DNA from: Pedobacter sp. ASV12
GTDB taxonomy: Bacteria > Bacteroidota > Bacteroidia > Sphingobacteriales > Sphingobacteriaceae
NCBI RefSeq assembly: GCF_016429155.1
Contig: NZ_JAELUC010000004.1
Coordinates: forward strand, 32,225 to 96,224
DNA length: 64,000 nucleotides
Direction: 5' to 3'
The number at the start of each line of letters is the position of its first letter. Positions within the stretch are counted from its first letter, which is position 1. The translations under genes were made by a program, and so were the position numbers. The notes beneath the pieces are model-generated. The model made no database searches. It was not told the origin of the DNA and saw only the letters and a program-made list of their open reading frames with translations. This document shows, piece by piece, positions 59,476 to 64,000 of this stretch.

Positions 59476-60678
59476 GTGAAAGTCCTTATTCTAACTTATC
59501 GGGTTCCTTTTCCGCCCAACAGCGGCTATCCTATTGTGGTGTACAATACCATCAAAGGACTGTTAAAATTGGATGCCGAAATTACTTTGTTCAGCATCAA
59601 TGGTTCTAAGAACAAGATCGATATCGACGATATCTACGATCCGGTTTTCGAACAGATAGGTTTTCACTCCTATAATATCGATACCGAGGTTAATATTTGG
59701 GGCGCTTTTTTTAACATCTTCTCCAATCAATCTTACAATGTTTCGCGTTTTTACGATGATGATGCGGCCAGGCTTTTAGAAAACATCCTGCGCGAACAGG
59801 AGTTTGACATTATCCAGTTTGAAGGGCTTTATGTAGTGCCTTATTTAGATACGGTAAAGGAAAACAGCAAAGCCAAACTCGTTTATCGGGCTCATAATAT
59901 AGAGTACGATGTATGGGAACGCTTGGCGGCCCGCGAGCAGTTCAGGCCAAGGCGAAAATACCTCGAATTTTTGTCGAGGAGGCTCAAGGTTTACGAAACC
60001 GAACAGCTCAACCGCTTTCACCAGGTTTTTGCCATCAGCCATCCCGATAGGCAACAGATTTTGTTGATGGGCTGCCAAACCCGACTGGACGTTTTTCCGG
60101 TAGCCATCGATTTTGAAAAGTATCATGTCGATTTAAAGAAGACCAGCTTTCCCACCTTGTTTCATTTGGGTGCCATGGATTGGCGGCCCAACAAGGAGGG
60201 CCTCGAATGGTTTTTGGACGAAATTTGGCCCGACATTGAAACGCTGAGTGGCGAACTGCGTTTTTACATTGCAGGTAAAAATATGCAGAAGCAGTTTTTT
60301 GAATACGATTCGGAAAACCTGATTGTAGAGAGCGAAGTATTTGATGCCATCGAGTTTATGAATTCAAAAGCCATTATGATCGTGCCATTGTTGTCGGGCA
60401 GTGGCATGCGGGTGAAGATTATAGAAGGCATGGCCATGCAGAAATGCATCATTGCCACTACCATGGCGGCCGAAGGCATCAATTGTGAACCTGGAAAAGA
60501 CATCCTGATTGCCGATACGCCCGACGAATTTTACCGCTCCATCCTGCAATGCATTACCCAACCCAACCGCTGGCGCGAAATTGGCAAAAATGCTCGCAAA
60601 ACCGTAGAGCGGGATCATGAAATCTATTCGAACGCCAAGCGGATGTTCGAAATCTATGAAGCCCTGTCGGTGCTTTAA
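59476..60678 (+). CDS. family 4-type glycosyltransferase, GTG start
   Basis: This is a 400-residue GT-B enzyme. The start is GTG at 59476 (MKVLILTYRVPFPPNSGYPIV). The N-terminal domain contains FDIIQFEGLYVVPYL and LVYRAHNIEYDVW; the C-terminal domain has LFHLGAMDWRPNKEGLEWFLDEIWP, IMIVPLLSGSGMRVKIIEGMAMQK (donor-binding E in a GSGMRxKxxEGMA motif) and a helical end. It transfers sugars, probably to surface polysaccharide. Acceptor and donor are unknown. Confidence 0.92.
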   Translation: MKVLILTYRVPFPPNSGYPIVVYNTIKGLLKLDAEITLFSINGSKNKIDIDDIYDPVFEQIGFHSYNIDTEVNIWGAFFNIFSNQSYNVSRFYDDDAARLLENILREQEFDIIQFEGLYVVPYLDTVKENSKAKLVYRAHNIEYDVWERLAAREQFRPRRKYLEFLSRRLKVYETEQLNRFHQVFAISHPDRQQILLMGCQTRLDVFPVAIDFEKYHVDLKKTSFPTLFHLGAMDWRPNKEGLEWFLDEIWPDIETLSGELRFYIAGKNMQKQFFEYDSENLIVESEVFDAIEFMNSKAIMIVPLLSGSGMRVKIIEGMAMQKCIIATTMAAEGINCEPGKDILIADTPDEFYRSILQCITQPNRWREIGKNARKTVERDHEIYSNAKRMFEIYEALSVL

Positions 60679-60796
60679 AGGCAATTGATGTAGCTTAAAA
60701 ACCAGTTTTTGGAAACCATGGCGCAAATTGGTTCCAATCTCGGAAAGAAGAATGCTCTTATTATCATTTCGCCTCAAAACATTGCACTTTTCTTAG

Positions 60797-60804
60797 TATT
60801 TTTG
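60797..60804 (+). promoter_or_regulatory. -7 element TATTTTTG before gcvT
   Basis: TATTTTTG matches TAnnTTTG and lies 33 bases before the gcvT ATG; no clear -33 box at 19-base spacing. Confidence 0.45.
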
Positions 60805-60836
60805 GCCACCAAATATCAAAAATCATAACAGTTTAG

Positions 60837-61916
60837 ATGAAAAATACCGCGTTAACCGAAAAACATATCTCATTAGGTGCCAAAATGGTACCGTTTGCAG
60901 GCTACAATATGCCCGTGCAATACGAAGGAATAAATGCCGAACACGCTACCGTTAGAAGCGCCGTTGGCGTTTTCGACGTGAGCCATATGGGCGAGTTTAT
61001 CCTCAAAGGCGAAAATGCTTTAGACCTGATCCAACGGGTAACCAGCAACGATGCCTCTAAATTGTACGATGGCAAAGTGCAGTATTCTTGCCTGCCTAAT
61101 ACAGAAGGTGGCATTGTTGACGATTTGTTGGTTTACCGTATCGATGAGAAAACCTATATGTTGGTTGTTAACGCGTCTAATATTGAGAAAGATTGGAACT
61201 GGATCCAAAAATACAATACGGCCGATGTAGAGATGCACAATATTTCTGACCAAACCTCACTTTTGGCTATCCAAGGCCCTAAAGCCGCCGATGCTTTGCA
61301 AAGCCTAACCGACATTGACTTGGCTTCGATGGAATATTACAGCTTTAAAAAAGGCACTTTTGCTGGTGTGGATAATGTACTGGTTTCGGCTACTGGTTAT
61401 ACTGGTGCTGGCGGCTTTGAGATTTATTTCGAAAACCAATATGCCGACAAGATCTGGAACGCCATTTTTGAGGCGGGTGCAGCTTACGGCATGAAGCCAA
61501 TTGGTTTGGGCGCGCGCGATACTTTGCGTTTAGAAATGGGTTTCTGTTTGTATGGCAATGACATTGACGATACCACTTCGCCAATTGAGGCAGGTTTGGG
61601 CTGGATTACCAAGTTTACCAAACCATTTACCAATTCGGAAGCCTTGCTGGCCCAAAAGGAAGCCGGTGTGCAACGCAAACTGATTGGTTTCGAAATGATA
61701 GACCGTGGTATTCCGCGCCACGACTACCCGATTGTTGATGCTTTGGGCAACGTAATTGGCAAGGTTACTTCCGGAACGCAGTCGCCATCATTGCAAAAAG
61801 CCATTGGCATGGGCTACGTGAATAAAGAGCTGGCCAAAGAAGGCACTGAAATCTTTATCGATATCAGAAACAGCAAAATCAAAGCTAAAGTTGTTAAGTT
61901 CCCATTTTATAAATAA
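60837..61916 (+). CDS. gcvT: aminomethyltransferase (glycine cleavage T protein)
   Basis: This is a 359-residue protein with family blocks [22 protein letters not shown] (opening), [63 protein letters not shown] and [21 protein letters not shown] near the end. The conserved Asp in NGT-like VDDL is present. It transfers the aminomethyl carbon to tetrahydrofolate in glycine cleavage. The other gcv genes are not beside it. Confidence 0.96.
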   Translation: MKNTALTEKHISLGAKMVPFAGYNMPVQYEGINAEHATVRSAVGVFDVSHMGEFILKGENALDLIQRVTSNDASKLYDGKVQYSCLPNTEGGIVDDLLVYRIDEKTYMLVVNASNIEKDWNWIQKYNTADVEMHNISDQTSLLAIQGPKAADALQSLTDIDLASMEYYSFKKGTFAGVDNVLVSATGYTGAGGFEIYFENQYADKIWNAIFEAGAAYGMKPIGLGARDTLRLEMGFCLYGNDIDDTTSPIEAGLGWITKFTKPFTNSEALLAQKEAGVQRKLIGFEMIDRGIPRHDYPIVDALGNVIGKVTSGTQSPSLQKAIGMGYVNKELAKEGTEIFIDIRNSKIKAKVVKFPFYK

Positions 61917-62019
61917 GATTTGAACCCTAGATGTGAGATTTGACGGTGCCTTGACAAATTGTCTCAAATCTCATATCTCACATCTCAATACTCACATCTC
62001 AAATCTCACGTCTCACTCA
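61917..62019. repeat. TCTCAnATCTCA repeat with inverted copy
   Basis: GATGTGAGATTTGA (61930-61943) is the reverse complement of the later TCAAATCTCACATC-like units. From 61962 the sequence runs as about eight loose copies of TCTCACATCTCAAATCTCA up to the comB start. The whole can fold into a long hairpin between gcvT and comB. Confidence 0.6.
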
Positions 62020-62736
62020 ATGTCAAGAACCATAGAAGTTTGCCTTACGCCTGCCTTGCTCCATCTTTACGATATTGAAAAGAGCATTGTGGTCGTCATT
62101 GATATTTTAAGGGCAACCTCATCTATTACCTATGGCATTGACAACGGGGCCGAAGCCATTATTCCGGTTGCGCAGGTTGAAGATTGCTTGGCCTACGCCG
62201 ATAAAGGCTACCTGCTGGCCGCCGAAAGGAATGGAGAAGTGGTAACTGGCTATGATTTCGGCAATTCGCCGTTTTCTTACACCGCCGCCAAAGTGGCGGG
62301 CAAAACCATAGTGCTCACCACGACGAATGGCACCAAGGCCATGCACCTAGCCCATGCGCGCGCGCATCAGGTGGTGGTAGGTTCATTTCTTAACCTAACA
62401 GCATTAACAACCTGGTTAAAAGCACAAGACAAAGATGTATTGTTGCTTTGTGCCGGCTGGAAAGATAAATTTAACCTCGAAGACACCCTGTTTGCCGGAG
62501 CGGTTGTGAACAAACTGCGTCAGGATTTTGTACATTTTGACGATGCCTGCGTAGTAGCCGAAGACATGTACCTGATGGCCAAGGACGATTTGCGTACCTA
62601 CTTGCATAAATCATCGCACAGCCACCGTTTGGCCCAGCTCAATATAGAGGAAGATGTGCAGTTTTGCCTGAAGACCGATCTTTGCAAAGCCATTCCAGTA
62701 CTGGTGGGCGAGAAGCTGGTTAAGCTTGACCATTAA
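62020..62736 (+). CDS. comB: 2-phosphosulfolactate phosphatase (ComB)
   Basis: This is a 238-residue protein. The start at 62020 (MSRTIEVCLTPALL) is chosen because the frame upstream (from 61933) is only translated TCTCA repeat. VVVIDILRATSSITYGIDNGAEAIIPV is the ComB signature, with LAAERNGEVVTGYDFGNSP, LTTTNGTKAMHLA and VVVGSFLNLTALTTWL. The family hydrolyses 2-phosphosulfolactate to sulfolactate, first known from coenzyme M synthesis in methanogens. In Bacteroidota the product's use is not known to me; no comA-like gene is in the window. Confidence 0.9.
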   Translation: MSRTIEVCLTPALLHLYDIEKSIVVVIDILRATSSITYGIDNGAEAIIPVAQVEDCLAYADKGYLLAAERNGEVVTGYDFGNSPFSYTAAKVAGKTIVLTTTNGTKAMHLAHARAHQVVVGSFLNLTALTTWLKAQDKDVLLLCAGWKDKFNLEDTLFAGAVVNKLRQDFVHFDDACVVAEDMYLMAKDDLRTYLHKSSHSHRLAQLNIEEDVQFCLKTDLCKAIPVLVGEKLVKLDH

Positions 62737-62737
62737 C

Positions 62738-63925
62738 CTAGCGGTTAATAGCAATAAAAATGCAACCGAGTAGGTTGGCTCCTATAATTCCGGCAATAGC
62801 TAAAAGCATGCCCCCCAATATTTCTTTTCTATAGCTTGCTAGGCTTTCCCAATGAGGCTCCAATATCACGGTGCGGCGATTAAAATTTAAGCTGGAACTG
62901 ATTAAGCGGTAAATATCCCGGTTGTTAAACTCGGCTTTATAGAAAACGGGGTTTTCATTAAAGATGGCCATAAATTGTTTTTCAGTCTCCTGATGAAACT
63001 CGTGGATCAGTGTTTGCTGAGTGTCATAGGAATTAGACTTCTCAATTTTTTGCCTATACTTTTTAACAAGCCATGAATCATATACACCATTTCTTCTGAT
63101 GGGCTCGCCATTGCCCAACGGCGTAATAAAGTAATGGTTTACCGGAAAAATTCGGCTTTTGCTGCTGCTGTTTCCAATTTCGTAATCATCAATCAAAACA
63201 CTGTCTGGGCCAAAGCTGGTCTGGTCAAAGGTGTAGAACATGCTTGGCGCCTTGGCAAATAGCTGCGATGGTTGCGTTAAATGAACAGGCTTGGAGAAAT
63301 AGCTAGTGGCTTCGTTTTTTATCGGAATAAGTAACAGTACCGACAGGTAAATAAAAAGATTGCTCAGCCAAAAAAAAGCCCCATGTCTGAAATAGTGGCG
63401 CTTAACCGGCTGACGTACGATAAACCACCAGATTGGTATTGATAAGGCTATCGTTCCAAAGAACAAATAACCATCCGATAAAGTATGGTCGATGGCATAT
63501 TTATAAATTGGCAAGGCTATGGTCAAGTAAAGCAATACAAAAATGCCAGTCCTCTTCAAGGCAAATACATAAGCCGAACCAAAGGTTGGAAAAAGCGGGT
63601 TTGAACTGCTGTGGATTTCCTTTGCCAACTTTCTTAGAAAGGTTGCTAGTCCCATTTCTTCGTCGAAACTGACCAACGGAAATTTGTGGTAATCAAAATC
63701 GTTAAGGTAAATGAACAAGGCTCGACTTCCCCTAGTCACTTCGTTAATGGCAAAGCCCCTGATATTGCTTAGCGGAATTTCAAATTGATGAGTGATGTTT
63801 AATGATCTGCAATACTGATGGATATGGAGAAAACCGTCAGCTGTGCTCAAGGTGGTGTCGGCTCTGGTTATAAAAGTGGCTATAAAAAAACTCACGATTA
63901 ATGTCGTCAATAGCAAAAGAGCTGG
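62738..63925 (-). CDS. membrane protein of unknown function, 5'-truncated at contig end
   Basis: The frame is open into the contig end; its apparent start (GTG at 63940, reading MYKRQ) is translated Nextera adapter and is not biological, so the genuine coding sequence stops at about 63925 and its N-terminus is missing. Of about 395 residues visible, the first ~115 are a hydrophobic helix and a beta-rich PH-like part (FEIPLSNIRGFAINEVTRGSRALFIYL). Four membrane helices follow (~130-225), then a soluble domain (~225-365) and a final helix. I do not recognise the family. No function is proposed. Confidence 0.6.
   Translation of the reverse strand, partial: PALLLLTTLIVSFFIATFITRADTTLSTADGFLHIHQYCRSLNITHQFEIPLSNIRGFAINEVTRGSRALFIYLNDFDYHKFPLVSFDEEMGLATFLRKLAKEIHSSSNPLFPTFGSAYVFALKRTGIFVLLYLTIALPIYKYAIDHTLSDGYLFFGTIALSIPIWWFIVRQPVKRHYFRHGAFFWLSNLFIYLSVLLLIPIKNEATSYFSKPVHLTQPSQLFAKAPSMFYTFDQTSFGPDSVLIDDYEIGNSSSKSRIFPVNHYFITPLGNGEPIRRNGVYDSWLVKKYRQKIEKSNSYDTQQTLIHEFHQETEKQFMAIFNENPVFYKAEFNNRDIYRLISSSLNFNRRTVILEPHWESLASYRKEILGGMLLAIAGIIGANLLGCIFIAINR

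Positions 63926-64000
<75 letters not shown>

Noticed and set aside
61933..62019. N-terminal extension of comB
   Set aside because: It is translation of the TCTCA repeat; the family begins at the ATG at 62020.

Overview
The window reads as one end of a chromosomal contig from a Bacteroidota bacterium, most likely family Sphingobacteriaceae (Pedobacter-like). This placement is inferred from gene content: GldK/L/M/N and a PorW/SprE-like lipoprotein of the type IX secretion system (T9SS), DUF4302 and zinc-metallohydrolase lipoproteins of the SusC/SusD type, an F1Fo ATP synthase operon without beta and epsilon, many lipoproteins with a Cys-Lys-Lys start, and TAnnTTTG promoter elements. Almost the whole window is ordinary chromosome with dense genes. 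I saw no tRNA, rRNA, CRISPR array, insertion sequence, prophage or plasmid gene.

Layout. 1-2.3 kb: end of a nutrient-uptake lipoprotein cassette. 2.4-5.9 kb: an unknown lipoprotein, small membrane proteins, DUF983, DUF2461 and an OmpA-like lipoprotein. 6-8.6 kb (minus): RfbC, DUF4286 and a large TPR protein. 8.9-13.2 kb: an S9-peptidase-like lipoprotein that seems to have lost its catalytic Ser and His, then a histidine kinase and OmpR-type regulator. 13.3-15.9 kb: two divergent UbiA-like membrane proteins and a methyltransferase. 15.9-20.3 kb (minus): VWA protein, MoxR-like ATPase, phosphoesterase, DUF2809. 20.4-26.4 kb: small metabolic and envelope genes, including a sterol desaturase/SDR pair and HemW. 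26.5-33.2 kb: DUF4271, HemD, then gldK-gldL-gldM-gldN. 33.3-40.8 kb: uvrC, an orphan double-glycine leader peptide with six cysteines, a class A penicillin-binding protein and PorW/SprE. 40.9-47 kb: ATP synthase operon. 47-54 kb: acid phosphatase, DUF4349, RuvC, methyltransferase, and a flippase-like/GT2/ABC-permease operon. 54-58.2 kb (minus): three secreted proteins with carboxypeptidase-regulatory-like domains, served by two copies of one ECF-like promoter. 58.2-62.7 kb: DHFR-like protein, RNase HII, GT4, GcvT and ComB. 62.7-63.9 kb: a truncated membrane protein.

The last ~75 bases are not genomic. A 19-base Nextera (Tn5) adapter lies at 63926-63944, then AAAA and a run of 52 G, so this end is sequencing read-through kept by the assembler.

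The most interesting items are the orphan GG-leader six-cysteine peptide (35352-35624), the duplicated GGGGTAACAT-N12-GTTGATAT promoter controlling a family with repeated KGGKNPGG motifs (54.1-58.2 kb), the apparent S9 pseudopeptidase, the pair of UbiA-like proteins lacking the first Asp motif, and genes whose promoter element lies almost on the start codon. All functions are read from motifs by eye; no database search was run.
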